From assembly GCA_015058575.1 (NCBI GenBank), contig SVBZ01000008.1, forward strand, positions 1 to 64,000: a DNA stretch of 64,000 nucleotides, given 5' to 3'. Made by a program: the position numbers and the translations under genes. A model generated the notes under the pieces. That model was given only the letters and a program-made list of their open reading frames with translations, was not told the origin of the DNA and made no database searches. This document shows, piece after piece, positions 47,443-57,818 of the stretch. The stretch is from Pseudoselenomonas ruminantium (GTDB taxonomy: Bacteria > Bacillota > Negativicutes > Selenomonadales > Selenomonadaceae). Position 1 is the first letter of the stretch. Each line of letters begins with the position of its first letter.

Positions 47443-48039
47443 TCATTTTATCATGGCGTTGAAATCCTTCTGTGGTATGACTGTGGTGAGCCCCATGATG
47501 GAAAGGAGCTGGACAAGCGCCATTTCCGGTGTACCGGTGTTCTTGATGACATATGTTGCGATTTTCCAGGTGTCGAATTCCTTGTTGTTTTCCGCGTACT
47601 GGAGATGGTATTTGATTTCTTCGTTGGTGTGGCCGGTATTCAGCATGCGATCGATGAGTGCGACGTAGTCGACCATGAGATAGACGGTCGCAAGTTTTTT
47701 CTTGATGAGCTTGTTGAGCTGCTTGATGCCGTTGGCTTCAAGAATCATGACGCTGATCTGATGATCCTTGAGTGAGTTGAGGATGTCATCTTTGCGGATG
47801 CCGAAGAATTCTCCTTTGTGCGTGAACTGCACGACAAGGTCAAGTGCATTGAACTCCTCACGGGTTACGCTGCGATAGAGATGGGCACTTTCGGATTTCT
47901 GATGTGATTTGCCGCGTTCGGGGAAGACATAGGTCGTATATGTTGGTATGAAATGGATGCCCATGGCCATGAGGTGTGAGGCGAGTGTCGCCTTGCCGGA
48001 GGCATGAGGACCTACTAGCGCATAAATTTTATTTGTCAT
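47443..48039 (-). CDS. Guanylate-kinase-like P-loop protein
   Basis: 198 residues. P-loop G10-P-H-A-S-G-K-A-T with the GK-A-T pattern of guanylate kinases (usually GKGT). Other GMP-kinase features are partial: TYTTYVFPERGKSH resembles the TTR region but lacks the full TTR-x-R-x-GE string, and YRSVTREEF matches Y.FV...F. It may act on another nucleotide or be regulatory. Stand-alone gene with its own terminator; no link to its neighbours is obvious. A true gmk is expected elsewhere. Confidence 0.7.
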   Translation of the reverse strand: MTNKIYALVGPHASGKATLASHLMAMGIHFIPTYTTYVFPERGKSHQKSESAHLYRSVTREEFNALDLVVQFTHKGEFFGIRKDDILNSLKDHQISVMILEANGIKQLNKLIKKKLATVYLMVDYVALIDRMLNTGHTNEEIKYHLQYAENNKEFDTWKIATYVIKNTGTPEMALVQLLSIMGLTTVIPQKDFNAMIK

Positions 48040-48338
48040 AGTATATTCATCCTTACATTACAGCTTTACAGAGAGTTTATATGTCTATTTTAGCATAGGA
48101 ATGCAGGCAATACAAAAGCGGGAACAACCGAACGTTCCCGCTTTTGCCGCCTCTATACCTTCTGCCTACAACAACATATACAATATGTTGTTGTTCTCCC
48201 ATAGATATAATACAACATTTGCGAAGCAATTTCAATAGGGGATAATTATAAAAATTTTCCTACCGAAGTGTAAAGGGAATTATACAATTTTGCCGAATAC
48301 CTATGTTAAGAAATTCTTATAGAAGAGGGGGCTTATCC
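48040..48338. promoter_or_regulatory. Divergent control region with hairpin and operator-like dyad
   Basis: Between divergent genes lie a terminator-like hairpin (48114-48125 with 48134-48145, AAAAGCGGGAAC, flanked by T's) and a perfect 10-bp dyad (48169-48178 with 48184-48193, CAACAACATA/TATGTTGTTG). TATAAT follows at 48206-48211. A regulator binding the dyad could control the rightward gene. The hairpin has no gene reading into it and may attenuate a leader or end a small RNA. Confidence 0.55.
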
Positions 48339-49334
48339 ATGTACTTTTATTGTGAGAAATGCAAAAAACAGTATCCGCTCAATAGCCACTCCTATATGTG
48401 TGAGTGCGGTGGCATGTTCCGTTTGCATAAAGATGCCGATGATGAGCTGGTGCATGAAATCAGTCTGGGCGAGTTCAAGACGCCGCTTTTGCCGTTTAGG
48501 GATGGTAAGCTGGAATTCCTGCTGAAGCTGGAGAATTTGCTTCCGACGGGCTCCTTCAAGGATCGCGGAGCTTACACGCTGATCAATGAAATCCATCATT
48601 TGGGTATCAAGAAGATTGCGCTTGATTCAGCAGGCAATGCGGGAGCAGCGATTGCGGCGTATGCGGCTGCAGCAGGGATGGAGTGCACGGTCTATGTGCC
48701 AGATGATATATCAAATGAGCTGGTGACGCAGATTGAGGCATATGGGGCCAAGATTGTCAAGATTGCTAATGGCCGCATGAAGGCCTGTGCAGCAGTCAAA
48801 AAGAATCTTGGTGATGCATACTATGCTTCACATGTCTATAACCCTCTGTTCTTTGAGGGGATGAAATCGATGGCTAAGGAGATGTATGAACAGCTTGACG
48901 GCCATGTGCCTGATTATATCTTTGTGCCGGTTGGCAACGGCACGCTGCTTATCGGCTTGTTCCTGGGCTTTATGGAGATTGGCCGTTTGCCACATTTCGT
49001 GGCGGTACAGAGCCGTAAATGTGCGCCGCTTTATGATGCGTATCATGGTCTGCCGGAGCAGCCAAAGAAAACGACGATTGCTGAAGCTATCCGCATCGAG
49101 CGGCCGAAGCGGCTCGATTGGATGATTGAGGCCATCAAGACCAGCAATGGCGATGTCGTGACGATTGAGGATTGCGAAATCCTGCGGGCCAAGAAACACC
49201 TCGCACATTGTGGTATCTATGTGGAGATGACCTCAGCGGCAGCACTGGCTGGAGCTGAGAAGTTCTTCCAATCGGGCAAGCCAGATAATTACCGTGTAGT
49301 GGTACCCCTTACGGGCAATGGCCTTAAACGTTGA
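48339..49334 (+). CDS. Threonine-synthase-like PLP enzyme with zinc ribbon
   Basis: 331 residues. An N-terminal CEKCKKQYPLN...CECGG zinc ribbon, then a fold-type II PLP domain with the Schiff-base lysine in TGSFKDRGA, SAGNAGAAIAAYAAAAG and VPVGNGTLLIG. Closest in layout to threonine synthases, but related enzymes eliminate or replace other beta or gamma groups. It stands apart from homoserine genes, so the substrate is uncertain. The start at 48339 follows AGAGGGGG. Confidence 0.72.
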   Translation: MYFYCEKCKKQYPLNSHSYMCECGGMFRLHKDADDELVHEISLGEFKTPLLPFRDGKLEFLLKLENLLPTGSFKDRGAYTLINEIHHLGIKKIALDSAGNAGAAIAAYAAAAGMECTVYVPDDISNELVTQIEAYGAKIVKIANGRMKACAAVKKNLGDAYYASHVYNPLFFEGMKSMAKEMYEQLDGHVPDYIFVPVGNGTLLIGLFLGFMEIGRLPHFVAVQSRKCAPLYDAYHGLPEQPKKTTIAEAIRIERPKRLDWMIEAIKTSNGDVVTIEDCEILRAKKHLAHCGIYVEMTSAAALAGAEKFFQSGKPDNYRVVVPLTGNGLKR

Positions 49335-49359
49335 AATAAATCCTGGCGGGAGTGACAGT

Positions 49360-50274
49360 ATGCTTCATGGAATCATAGATATCGGTTCGAATACGGTGCG
49401 CATGGCCATCTATCTGATAGAAGGCAGCCACATAGAGATGCTGTTGAAGAAAAAGCATGCGGTGGGGCTGGCTGCCTATCTGCAAGATGGTGTGATGCAG
49501 CAGCAGGGGATTGATAAGGCTGTGGAAATCCTTGGGGAGTTTAAGGATTTCCTAGCGACTTTCCGTATTACGCAGGTAACCGCTTTTACGACGGCTGCGC
49601 TGCGCAATGCTAAGAATAGCCGGGCGGCTGTGGGCGAGATCGAGCGGCGTACTGGTCTATCGATACGGGTCATAACGGGTGATGAGGAGGCGACGTTTGA
49701 CTTCATCGGTGCGACGCATAATCTGCAGACGCCGTCGGGGCTGCTCATCGATATTGGTGGTGGCAGTACGGAAATCGTGACGTATAGTGAGCGGCAGATA
49801 AGGTACAAGACGAGCCTGCCGTTGGGGTCGCTGGCTTTTCGCACGAAGTATGTGAGCAGGCTGCTGCCGTCGCTCGGCGAATGCATGGCTATGCGGGCGG
49901 AGGCTGAGGCAACAATCCAAGCGGCTAGGGATTTTGCTTATGTCAATGAGGCTGAGATTGCCGGTATCGGCGGTACATTCAAGGGAGCATCGGCTCTTTA
50001 TAATATCATGTTCAATCAGCCAGCGGCCAACACGCGCATGGAGACGAAACGTCTCAAGGTCATCATCGGGATGTTCACGAGTGAACAGGAGATGACGCAG
50101 GATATGGCCATCATGCTGATGCGGGCTGTGCCAGAACGCATGCATACCATCATTCCTGGTCTCATCATTGCAGATGTGCTGGCACGCCGGTTCAAGAGTG
50201 ATGTCATTACCTACAGTGATTCCGGGGTGCGCGAGGGCTATATTTACGACCAGATTATTGGGAAAAAGGCGTAA
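49360..50274 (+). CDS. Exopolyphosphatase / guanosine pentaphosphate phosphatase family (Ppx/GppA)
   Basis: 304 residues, the short form without the C-terminal HD-like domain. GIIDIGSNTVRM, DEEATFDFIGA, LLIDIGGGSTEIV and GIGGTFKGASALY are the ASKHA phosphatase motifs. It hydrolyses polyphosphate and/or pppGpp. The start at 49360 follows GGCGGGAGTG and lies 25 bases past the PLP enzyme. Confidence 0.88.
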   Translation: MLHGIIDIGSNTVRMAIYLIEGSHIEMLLKKKHAVGLAAYLQDGVMQQQGIDKAVEILGEFKDFLATFRITQVTAFTTAALRNAKNSRAAVGEIERRTGLSIRVITGDEEATFDFIGATHNLQTPSGLLIDIGGGSTEIVTYSERQIRYKTSLPLGSLAFRTKYVSRLLPSLGECMAMRAEAEATIQAARDFAYVNEAEIAGIGGTFKGASALYNIMFNQPAANTRMETKRLKVIIGMFTSEQEMTQDMAIMLMRAVPERMHTIIPGLIIADVLARRFKSDVITYSDSGVREGYIYDQIIGKKA

Positions 50275-50353
50275 AATCCATCGGGGCGGGGAGTATTTGT
50301 TTGGATTTCCGGCCTTTTTATGGTAAAATATAAGTTACTGAAAAGTCTTTTTT

Positions 50354-50380
50354 AAGCCTTCCTCAGAGGGGAAGGCTTTT
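50354..50380 (+). terminator. Terminator upstream of gyrA
   Basis: Stem AAGCCTTCC (50354-50362) with GGAAGGCTT (50370-50378), T-run following. It either ends ppx transcription or attenuates a gyrA leader, since a promoter-like TTGGAT-17-TAAAAT lies before it (50301-50329). Confidence 0.8.
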
Positions 50381-50416
50381 ACTTTGTAAGCTAAGAATTT
50401 GTTTTGAGGTGAGATT

Positions 50417-52846
50417 GTGGATTTTGGTCAGGGAAAAATAGTCCCGGTCAATCTGGAACATGAGATGAAGAACTGCTACATCGACTATGCGATGAGCGTC
50501 ATCGTCGCGCGTGCTTTGCCAGATGTCCGTGACGGCCTGAAGCCGGTACATCGCCGCATCCTTTATGCGATGCAGGAAGCCGGCATGGGTTCCAATAAAC
50601 CGTATAAGAAGTCGGCGCGTATCGTCGGCGAAGTACTCGGTAAATATCACCCGCATGGTGATTCTTCGGTCTATGATGCTATCGTGCGTATGGCACAGGA
50701 TTTCTCGATGCGCTATATGCTCGCTGACGGCCACGGCAACTTCGGTTCGGTCGATGGCGACCCGGCGGCAGCAATGCGTTATACCGAGGTCCGTATGTTG
50801 AAGATTTCCGAGCTCATGCTGCAGGATATCGACAAAGACACGGTGGAGTTCGTGCCGAACTACGATGAGTCGATGAAGGAGCCGTCGGTGCTGCCGGCGA
50901 AGTTCCCGCAGCTCCTCGTGAATGGTACTTCGGGCATCGCCGTCGGCATGGCGACGAATATCCCGCCGCACAACATGAGCGAGGTCATCGATGGCACGCT
51001 CATGCTTATCGATAATCCGGATGCGACCGTCGATGAGCTCATGATGGTCATCAAGGGACCGGATTTCCCGACGGCTGGTCTTATCCTCGGTAAAGAAGGA
51101 ATCCGCCAGGCGTACACGACGGGCCGCGGCATCATCAAGATGCGTGCCAATGCGCATATCGAGACGATGTCGAATGGCAAGCCGCGCATCATCGTCACGG
51201 AGCTGCCGTATCAGGTTAACAAGGCGCGTCTGGTCGAGAAGATCGCCCAGCTCGTCCGCGACAAGCAGATCGAGGGCATCACTGACCTGCGCGATGAGTC
51301 TGACCGCAATGGTATGCGTGTGGTCGTCGACCTGCGCAAGGACTCCAACCCGAATGTCATCCTGAATCAGCTCTACAAGCACACGCAGCTGCAGGAGAGC
51401 TTCGGTGTCATCATGCTGGCGCTTGTCGACGGCAAGCCACAGGTCTTGAACCTCAAGCAGGTTCTGCACTATTACATCAAGCATCAGGAAGATGTAATCA
51501 CTCGCCGGACGAAATACGAGCTGGCTAAGGCTGAGGCCCGTGCACATATCCTCGAAGGCTTGACGATTGCCCTCGATCATCTCGATGCGGTCATCACGAC
51601 TATCCGTGAGAGCCGCACGGCCGATATTGCCCGCGAGGCACTGATGTCAGGGTTCAAGCTCAGTGAAAAACAGGCACAGGCAATCCTGGATTTGCGCCTG
51701 CAGCGTCTGACCGGTCTCGAGCGCGACAAGATCCAGGAGGAGTATCAGGAAGTCTTGAAGGCTATCGAGGAGTACAAGGCAATTCTTGCGGATGAGCAGC
51801 GCATCCTGGGCATCATCAAGGATGAGCTCACAGCTGTCAAGGAGAAATACGGCGATGAGCGCCGCACGAAACTCACGATCGATACGTCGGAGATCGATGT
51901 CGAAGACCTCATCGCTGAGGAAGATGTCGTCATCACGCTCACGCATAACAACTACATCAAACGCATCCCGCTCGATACCTATCGCCGCCAGAATCGCGGT
52001 GGCAAGGGAATCAAGGGAATGGGAACGAAGGAAGAGGACTTCGTCGAGAATATGCTCATCACGACGACGCACCACACCATCCTGTTCTTCACGACGCGCG
52101 GACGCGTATATAACCTCAAGGCCTATGAGATCGCTGAGGCCAGCCGTCAGGCGAAGGGCACGGCAATCATCAATCTGCTGCAGCTTGAGCAGGGCGAGAA
52201 GATCACGGCCATCATCCAGGTCAAGGGCTTCGATCCGGAGCGTTTCCTGTTCATGGCAACGCGCAAGGGGATTGTCAAGAAGACGAGCCTGTCCGAGTTC
52301 AGCAACATCCGCAAGGTGGGTCTGATTGCCATCAACCTCGATGACGATGATGATCTCATCGGCGTCAAGTTCACGGATGGCGAGAGCTATCTGATGCTCG
52401 GCACGAAGGGCGGCAAGGCTATCGCCTTCTCGGAGGACGATGTCCGCGCTATGGGACGCACAGCTCGCGGCGTCAAGGGCATCAGCCTGGGCATGGGCGA
52501 TGAGGTTGTCGGCATGGATATCCTCACGCACAATGCTGAGGTACTGACGGTCACCGAGGGCGGCTATGGCAAGCGCACGCCGACCGAGGAATACCGCAGC
52601 CAGACGCGCGGCGGCAAGGGCCTCATCAACATGAAGGTCACGGATAAGACCGGCTATGTCGTCGGCATCAAGGTTGTCCATCCGGAGCAGGAGCTCATGC
52701 TGATAACGACGGATGGTATCGTTATCCGCACGAATGTCGAGGATATCTCAGTCATCAGCCGCAATACGCAGGGCGTCAAGCTCATGAGTACGGCAGAAAA
52801 TGACAAAGTCGCATCGATGGCTACGATGGATCAGAAGAATGATTGA
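50417..52846 (+). CDS. gyrA: DNA gyrase subunit A
   Basis: 809 residues from a GTG start with GAGGTGA upstream. Catalytic tyrosine region [11 protein letters not shown], quinolone-pocket segment [13 protein letters not shown] with Ser and Asp at the positions usually changed in resistance, coiled-coil gate, and the C-terminal beta-pinwheel with the GyrA box QTRGGKG. Introduces negative supercoils together with GyrB. Confidence 0.97.
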   Translation: MDFGQGKIVPVNLEHEMKNCYIDYAMSVIVARALPDVRDGLKPVHRRILYAMQEAGMGSNKPYKKSARIVGEVLGKYHPHGDSSVYDAIVRMAQDFSMRYMLADGHGNFGSVDGDPAAAMRYTEVRMLKISELMLQDIDKDTVEFVPNYDESMKEPSVLPAKFPQLLVNGTSGIAVGMATNIPPHNMSEVIDGTLMLIDNPDATVDELMMVIKGPDFPTAGLILGKEGIRQAYTTGRGIIKMRANAHIETMSNGKPRIIVTELPYQVNKARLVEKIAQLVRDKQIEGITDLRDESDRNGMRVVVDLRKDSNPNVILNQLYKHTQLQESFGVIMLALVDGKPQVLNLKQVLHYYIKHQEDVITRRTKYELAKAEARAHILEGLTIALDHLDAVITTIRESRTADIAREALMSGFKLSEKQAQAILDLRLQRLTGLERDKIQEEYQEVLKAIEEYKAILADEQRILGIIKDELTAVKEKYGDERRTKLTIDTSEIDVEDLIAEEDVVITLTHNNYIKRIPLDTYRRQNRGGKGIKGMGTKEEDFVENMLITTTHHTILFFTTRGRVYNLKAYEIAEASRQAKGTAIINLLQLEQGEKITAIIQVKGFDPERFLFMATRKGIVKKTSLSEFSNIRKVGLIAINLDDDDDLIGVKFTDGESYLMLGTKGGKAIAFSEDDVRAMGRTARGVKGISLGMGDEVVGMDILTHNAEVLTVTEGGYGKRTPTEEYRSQTRGGKGLINMKVTDKTGYVVGIKVVHPEQELMLITTDGIVIRTNVEDISVISRNTQGVKLMSTAENDKVASMATMDQKND

Positions 52847-52866
52847 TTATAAGAATAGATGAGCAG

Positions 52867-52904
52867 AAAAATAGCAGGTTCCTAAGGGAACCTGTTATTT
52901 TTTT
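52867..52904 (+). terminator. gyrA terminator
   Basis: 15-bp stem (core GCAGGTTCC/GGAACCTGT) and T7. The spacer from here to 53030 shows no gene. Confidence 0.9.
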
Positions 52905-53030
52905 ATACAAATCAAATGACGAATCTTCCTGTCAGGTGAAAAAGGATTTTCCGGTTGCTTGTCGAAGTATTGCCCATAGGGAAATTTTGTCCGTTATTGG
53001 ATATGTGATAAGGAAGAGAGGTTGAGAACT

Positions 53031-55010
53031 ATGGGAATAAGGCAGAAATTCTATGTATTGGCTGGTGTTATCGGTGCATTACTGGCGGTAGTATCTGTCA
53101 TCGGTTTCTACATGGCGGATACGAATCTGGAAAAGGCAGTAGAACAGGAATTGACGGCAACGATGGGGGATGCTGCTTCGCAGATGGACGGATGGCTGCA
53201 GTCTAAGGGAGTATCGGCTCAGCATACGGCTGATTTATTGACAGAGTTCAATGGCGATGAAACCCGGACCAAGAGCATCGATTCGCTGGCTATCGGAGCT
53301 TCGGATAAGGAAATCCTCGATGTCAACGTGGGAATGGAAGATGGTTATTTTGCCTCTTACCGCACGCAGAATAAGAGTACGGGTACGCTCGATCCCCGTA
53401 CCCGGCCTTGGTATAATGATGGCAAGAAGGCTGGGAAGATGGTCTTTACGGACCCGTATGTAGACAAGAATACGGGGAAATTGGTAGTTTCGGCGGTGGC
53501 TCCTTTCAAGAAGGATGGACAGTTTGCCGGTAACATTTGCACGGATATCGACTTGGCGGTAGTTGATGCCCAGGTCGATAAGCTCAAATACCATGGTGAG
53601 GCTGGCATGGCAGCCGTGGCGGATAAGAATGGCATGATTCTGGGCATTGGCACGGATGAGGCTATTGGCTCCAAGTTCCAGGATTTGCCAGGGATTGGTA
53701 CTCATTTTGAAGAAATGCAGAAAAATGGCAAAGGTGTCTTCGTCTTTGACAGTCCGCGCGATGGCAAGATGATTTGCGGATATACGGTGGTGCCAAGCAC
53801 GGGCTGGCTGCTGGCCATGAGTGTTCCTTATAGCTATGTATTTGCTTCGGTTACGACACTCAAGACGGTATATGCCATCCTGACGGTGGTCGGACTTATC
53901 CTGGTACTAGGCGTATGCTTCCAGTTCGCTGGCCGTATTACGCGCCCGCTGGTGGCTCTTGAGGCACATGCAGCTGAGATGGCTAAGGGAAATCTCGGGC
54001 TCAAGCCGCTGCCCGTGGAAACGAGTGACGAGATTGGCTCGCTTACCGGCGCCTTCAATACGATGAAAGAGAATCTGCATGAATTAATCTCGCAGATGGC
54101 TTCGACGGCAGAGCAGGTGGCAGCATCCTCGGAGGAGCTGACGGCTAATGCCCAGCAGTCGGCAGATACCGCCGTGCATGTCGCTGAAACCGTAGGCGAT
54201 GTCAGCACACAGGTAAATCAGCAGCTTGGCGAAGTGGAAAAGGCAAAAGAAAGCGTGGATGGCGTTTACCACGATATCGACATCATGTCGGAAAAGGCCG
54301 TGCAGGTAACGGTAGCTTCCACGCATACAGCAGAAGCGGCAAAACGTGGAGCTGACCTTATGGAAGAAGCCATCCGCAAGATGGGCTCTATCGAGAAGAG
54401 TGTTCTGGAGTCGGCTGCTGTGGTCAAGGCGTTGGGCGAGAATTCGCAGCAGATTGGCCAGATTGTCGAAGCGATTTCCTCAATTGCCCAGCAGACGAAT
54501 CTCTTGTCGCTCAATGCAGCGATTGAAGCAGCTCGCGCTGGTGAGCAGGGCCGCGGTTTTGCTGTCGTGGCCGAAGAGGTAAGGAAGCTGGCGGCTGAAT
54601 CGCAGGAGTCGGCTGAGCAGATTAAGGCACGTATCAGTTCGATCCAGCAGGATACGGCGCAGGCAGTTGAGTCTATGCAGAATGGCACGAATGAAGTGAC
54701 ACAGGGAACGAAAGCTATCCGTGATGTCGGCGAGCAGTTTGAGGATATCATGACGAAAGTCGATGATATCAATAAACAGATGGCACAGATCAACGATGCG
54801 GTCAGCAAGGTTTCGGCCGGTGCAGAGCAGATTGTCACGGCAGTGGATGCTATCGATAGTGTCAGCAATAAGACTTCGAACAGCACGCAGACGATTTCGG
54901 CTGCAACAGAACAGCAGTCAGCATCGAATGAGGAAATTGCTGCGGCATCGCAGGCTTTGTCAACGCTGGCCAGCAAGATGCAGGAGGCAGTAGGCAAGTT
55001 CAAGATTTGA
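53031..55010 (+). CDS. Methyl-accepting chemotaxis protein with Cache domain
   Basis: 659 residues. Membrane segment 1 (about 7-27), extracellular double Cache sensor (about 35-270, with [13 protein letters not shown] and [19 protein letters not shown]), segment 2 (about 275-297), HAMP (about 298-350), and a long coiled-coil signalling domain with the tip [20 protein letters not shown] then [20 protein letters not shown]. Probably senses amino or organic acids. The ATG at 53031 follows AGGAAGAGAGG. Implies a motile organism with a CheA pathway elsewhere. Confidence 0.93.
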   Translation: MGIRQKFYVLAGVIGALLAVVSVIGFYMADTNLEKAVEQELTATMGDAASQMDGWLQSKGVSAQHTADLLTEFNGDETRTKSIDSLAIGASDKEILDVNVGMEDGYFASYRTQNKSTGTLDPRTRPWYNDGKKAGKMVFTDPYVDKNTGKLVVSAVAPFKKDGQFAGNICTDIDLAVVDAQVDKLKYHGEAGMAAVADKNGMILGIGTDEAIGSKFQDLPGIGTHFEEMQKNGKGVFVFDSPRDGKMICGYTVVPSTGWLLAMSVPYSYVFASVTTLKTVYAILTVVGLILVLGVCFQFAGRITRPLVALEAHAAEMAKGNLGLKPLPVETSDEIGSLTGAFNTMKENLHELISQMASTAEQVAASSEELTANAQQSADTAVHVAETVGDVSTQVNQQLGEVEKAKESVDGVYHDIDIMSEKAVQVTVASTHTAEAAKRGADLMEEAIRKMGSIEKSVLESAAVVKALGENSQQIGQIVEAISSIAQQTNLLSLNAAIEAARAGEQGRGFAVVAEEVRKLAAESQESAEQIKARISSIQQDTAQAVESMQNGTNEVTQGTKAIRDVGEQFEDIMTKVDDINKQMAQINDAVSKVSAGAEQIVTAVDAIDSVSNKTSNSTQTISAATEQQSASNEEIAAASQALSTLASKMQEAVGKFKI

Positions 55011-55030
55011 TTTCAGCTGAAAAGCAGAGA

Positions 55031-55073
55031 AAAGGCGTATGCCGGAGCGGTTGCTCCAGGCATACGCCTTTTT
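55031..55073. terminator. Two-way terminator between the MCP and malic enzyme genes
   Basis: 14-bp outer stem (55031-55044 with 55060-55073, core GGCGTATGCC) and inner GGAGC/GCTCC, between convergent genes. Confidence 0.9.
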
Positions 55074-55090
55074 GATTTTGTGTTATTTGC

Positions 55091-56323
55091 TTATTGAGCC
55101 AGCAGCTGGCGCGTGTGCGCAGCAACCATAGCGGGGGTCATTTCCCGGTTGCGGGCAACGCCAGTCTGGCGGGCGGCATGGGCAACCGCTGCGGCAACGG
55201 CCGGTGCAACCTCGGGATTGAACGGACTCGTGATGACGTGGTCTTCGTCAAGTGTTTCTGGTTTTATGAGATCGGCAATGGCCTTGGCCGCAGCGACTTT
55301 CATGGCCTCGTTGATTTCGCTGGCACGGACATCGAGAGCACCGCGGAAGATACCTGGGAAGGCCAGCAGGTTGTTGACTTGGTTCGGATAATCGCTGCGT
55401 CCAGTGCAGACGATGCGGGCACCAGCCTCCTTGGCCAGCTCAGGCAGGATTTCCGGCTCGGGATTAGCCATGCCCATGACGATAGCGTTCGGATTCATGG
55501 TGCGTACCATGTCCTGCGTGACGCAGCCAGCAACCGATACGCCGATGAATACATCAGCCTTGCGGATGACCGATTCGAGCGGGCCGGCTTCATTGCGTGG
55601 ATTGGTAATCTTGGCGATATCTTCCTTATATGGATTCATGCCGTTTGGGCGGCCGGCATAGATGGCGCCGCGGGAGTCGCAGAGGATGATATTGCGGCCG
55701 CCGGCACTGTAGATAAGGCGTGTGATGGCCTGACCGGCAGCGCCAGCGCCATTGACAACGAATTTTGCTTCGGCAAAGGTCTTGCCTGTGAGCTTGAACG
55801 CATTGATGAGTGCTGAAACGACGACAATGGCTGTACCGTGCTGATCATCATGGAATACGGGGATATCGAGGCTTTTACGCAGGGCTTTTTCGATATCGAA
55901 GCACTGCGGGGCTTTGATGTCTTCGAGGTTGATGCCACCAAAGGATGGAGCCATGAGCTCGACGGCCTTGATGACCTCAAAGGGATCCTGCGTATCAAGG
56001 CAGAGGGGGACGGCATCAACACCGGCAAAGCCCTTGAACAGGATGGCCTTGCCCTCCATGACTGGCAGGCCGGCCCCGGCGCCGATATTGCCAAGGCCGA
56101 GGACTGCCGAACCGTTGGTCACGACGGCAACCATATTTCCCTTGGCCGTGTAATCGTAGATTTTTTTCGGATCTTTCTTTATTTCGAGACAGGGAGCGGC
56201 TACGCCGGGCGAATACGCAAGCGTGAGATCCTTGGCATTTTCCAAGGGAACCTTGCTCGTGATGGCAATCTTTCCCTGTGCTTGTTTATGTAAGGCCAAA
56301 GCCGCAGCATTTACATTACTCAT
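55091..56323 (-). CDS. NAD(P)-dependent malic enzyme
   Basis: 410 residues. Typical small bacterial malic enzyme: LTLAYSPGVAAPC, VTNGSAVLGLGNIG, FKGFAGVDAVPLCLDT, FHDDQHGTAIVV (metal site), and an NAD fold with VNGAGAAGQAI. It converts malate to pyruvate and CO2. The ATG at 56323 follows AAAGGAAG; a frame continuing to 56503 translates the promoter region and is rejected. A strong promoter and a perfect 27-bp palindrome precede it. Confidence 0.93.
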   Translation of the reverse strand: MSNVNAAALALHKQAQGKIAITSKVPLENAKDLTLAYSPGVAAPCLEIKKDPKKIYDYTAKGNMVAVVTNGSAVLGLGNIGAGAGLPVMEGKAILFKGFAGVDAVPLCLDTQDPFEVIKAVELMAPSFGGINLEDIKAPQCFDIEKALRKSLDIPVFHDDQHGTAIVVVSALINAFKLTGKTFAEAKFVVNGAGAAGQAITRLIYSAGGRNIILCDSRGAIYAGRPNGMNPYKEDIAKITNPRNEAGPLESVIRKADVFIGVSVAGCVTQDMVRTMNPNAIVMGMANPEPEILPELAKEAGARIVCTGRSDYPNQVNNLLAFPGIFRGALDVRASEINEAMKVAAAKAIADLIKPETLDEDHVITSPFNPEVAPAVAAAVAHAARQTGVARNREMTPAMVAAHTRQLLAQ

Positions 56324-56351
56324 GAGGATGACTTCCTTTCTGACCATCGTT

Positions 56352-56378
56352 ATGTAAGAAATGTTACATTTCTTACAT
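56352..56378 (-). promoter_or_regulatory. 27-bp perfect palindrome in the malic enzyme leader
   Basis: Two 13-base arms, ATGTAAGAAATGT and its complement, around a single central base. It lies about 50-75 bases after the -10 box and about 30 bases before the start codon. It could be a repressor operator or an RNA hairpin. There is no U-run, so it is not a simple terminator. Confidence 0.75.
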
Positions 56379-56427
56379 ATATTTTGCTGATTTTTTCGCA
56401 AAAGTGTAAGCATATAACTAGAATACA

Positions 56428-56456
56428 TTATAGACGAATGCAGGATAATTACCAAT
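56428..56456 (-). promoter_or_regulatory. Malic enzyme promoter
   Basis: Minus strand TTGGTA (56451-56456), a 17-bp spacer and TATAAT (56428-56433). Confidence 0.75.
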
Positions 56457-56510
56457 ACAGAATATTCATATCGCCATAGTTTTTGACTATTTCGTTGGCG
56501 CATAAAAAGA

Positions 56511-56543
56511 GGCTATCGCCAGCCGGATTTGCTGGCGATAGCC
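56511..56543 (-). terminator. LCP gene terminator
   Basis: Perfect 13-bp stem (GGCTATCGCCAGC/GCTGGCGATAGCC) followed by a U-run on the minus strand. Confidence 0.88.
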
Positions 56544-56555
56544 TTCATAGGAATG

Positions 56556-57818
56556 TTATTGAGTTTTTGCTGGAGCTGCCGAGCGGCTGGGGACAGAACG
56601 ATCCGGAGCTGCCGGCGTGCTTTCACGGCTGCTGTTCGTGTCACTGTCTGCTGTATCGCGGTCTGAACGGCTGTCGCTAGCAGATGATTTGCTGCGCTTC
56701 TTTTCATCGGTGCTGTCTTCACGTTGTTCGCTGCGCTTTTTCGCCGTGCTGTCAGCAGTTTTGTGTTTCTTGGAGCTTTCGCTGCTGCGGCCTATGGATG
56801 TATCGCTGGCGGGAACTTCACTGGCGTTAGCCGGGATAGAGTTCTCGTACTCGCGGGCATCCTGCTCCAGACGGTGGCGGACTTTGGCGCTCATCGTGAT
56901 ATCGAGCGTATCAGCGACCGTGGAACGCAGCTGCGTAAGGTCAGGAATCCAATAGCTGATGCCGTCGATGTATAGCGGGCGGCCTGGAACCATATCGGTC
57001 TTGAGGCCATTTTGCTTCGATTCTTTCAGCGTGCCGGCAAATTCGAGCAGCTGGCGGAAGCTAAGGTCAGTCTGGATGGAGTCCATGACCTCGCGGATGA
57101 TGGTGGGAAGTTTTGGGATGATAGAGGGAGATACCATCTTGTCGAGGCAGGCTTTGATGAAGTCCTGCTGGCGGCGGATGCGGCCAAGGTCGCCCTCTTC
57201 ATCGCGGTAACGTACATAGGTGATTGCCTTGGCACCGTCCATGTGCTGCATACCAGGCCGGAAGTCGATGATAAGCCCGCCGTCATCATCCCAAGGATCT
57301 TCGTAGTACATGCGCTTGGGAACGTCGATATCGATACCGCCCAGCGCATCGATAATCTTAGCGAAGGATTTCGTGTTGATGATGACATAGTGATCGACCG
57401 TGACACCGAGCAGGTTCTCGACGGTATCCTGCGTTAAGCGTTCCTTGCCATAGGCATAAGCTGCATTGATTTTATCAAATCCGTGTCCTTTGATTTTCAC
57501 GCGGGTGTCGCGTGGGACAGAAAGCAGTGAGGCTTGGTTTTTCTTGGGGTCAATCGAAGCAACCATGAGCGTGTCACTGCGGCCGACATCATCGTCACGT
57601 TCGTCGACGCCCATGATCATGATGGTTGATTTGTCTTTGGCGGTCAGCAGGCCGTCGTCGATAGCATGTTCAATTGGTTTGTCCAGCAGGCTGCTGCTGG
57701 CAAACAGGGCTCCGCCAATGGCGGCAGCGGCAAAACAAAAAAACAGAAGAATCCACGGCCATATGCGGCGTTTCTTCTGTGTCCTCCGTGGAGGAATATT
57801 GGCTTGTTGCAAAGTCAT
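56556..57818 (-). CDS. LytR-CpsA-Psr (LCP) family cell-wall ligase
   Basis: 420 residues. One N-terminal membrane segment (about 20-42), an LCP domain (about 65-240) with GRSDTLMVASID, SVPRDTRVKI, KINAAYAYG and YVRYRDEEGDLGRIRRQQ, and a C-terminal tail (about 320-420) of Ser, Lys, Asp and Glu runs with no fold. The family attaches glycopolymers to peptidoglycan or lipids. GAAGG precedes the ATG. Confidence 0.88.
   Translation of the reverse strand: MTLQQANIPPRRTQKKRRIWPWILLFFCFAAAAIGGALFASSSLLDKPIEHAIDDGLLTAKDKSTIMIMGVDERDDDVGRSDTLMVASIDPKKNQASLLSVPRDTRVKIKGHGFDKINAAYAYGKERLTQDTVENLLGVTVDHYVIINTKSFAKIIDALGGIDIDVPKRMYYEDPWDDDGGLIIDFRPGMQHMDGAKAITYVRYRDEEGDLGRIRRQQDFIKACLDKMVSPSIIPKLPTIIREVMDSIQTDLSFRQLLEFAGTLKESKQNGLKTDMVPGRPLYIDGISYWIPDLTQLRSTVADTLDITMSAKVRHRLEQDAREYENSIPANASEVPASDTSIGRSSESSKKHKTADSTAKKRSEQREDSTDEKKRSKSSASDSRSDRDTADSDTNSSRESTPAAPDRSVPSRSAAPAKTQ

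Noticed and set aside
50363..52681. Long minus-strand frames (405 and 344 codons) opposite gyrA
   Set aside because: They mirror the gyrA reading frame, are rich in Arg, Asp, Leu and His as expected from antisense of biased codons, have no ribosome sites and match no known protein.
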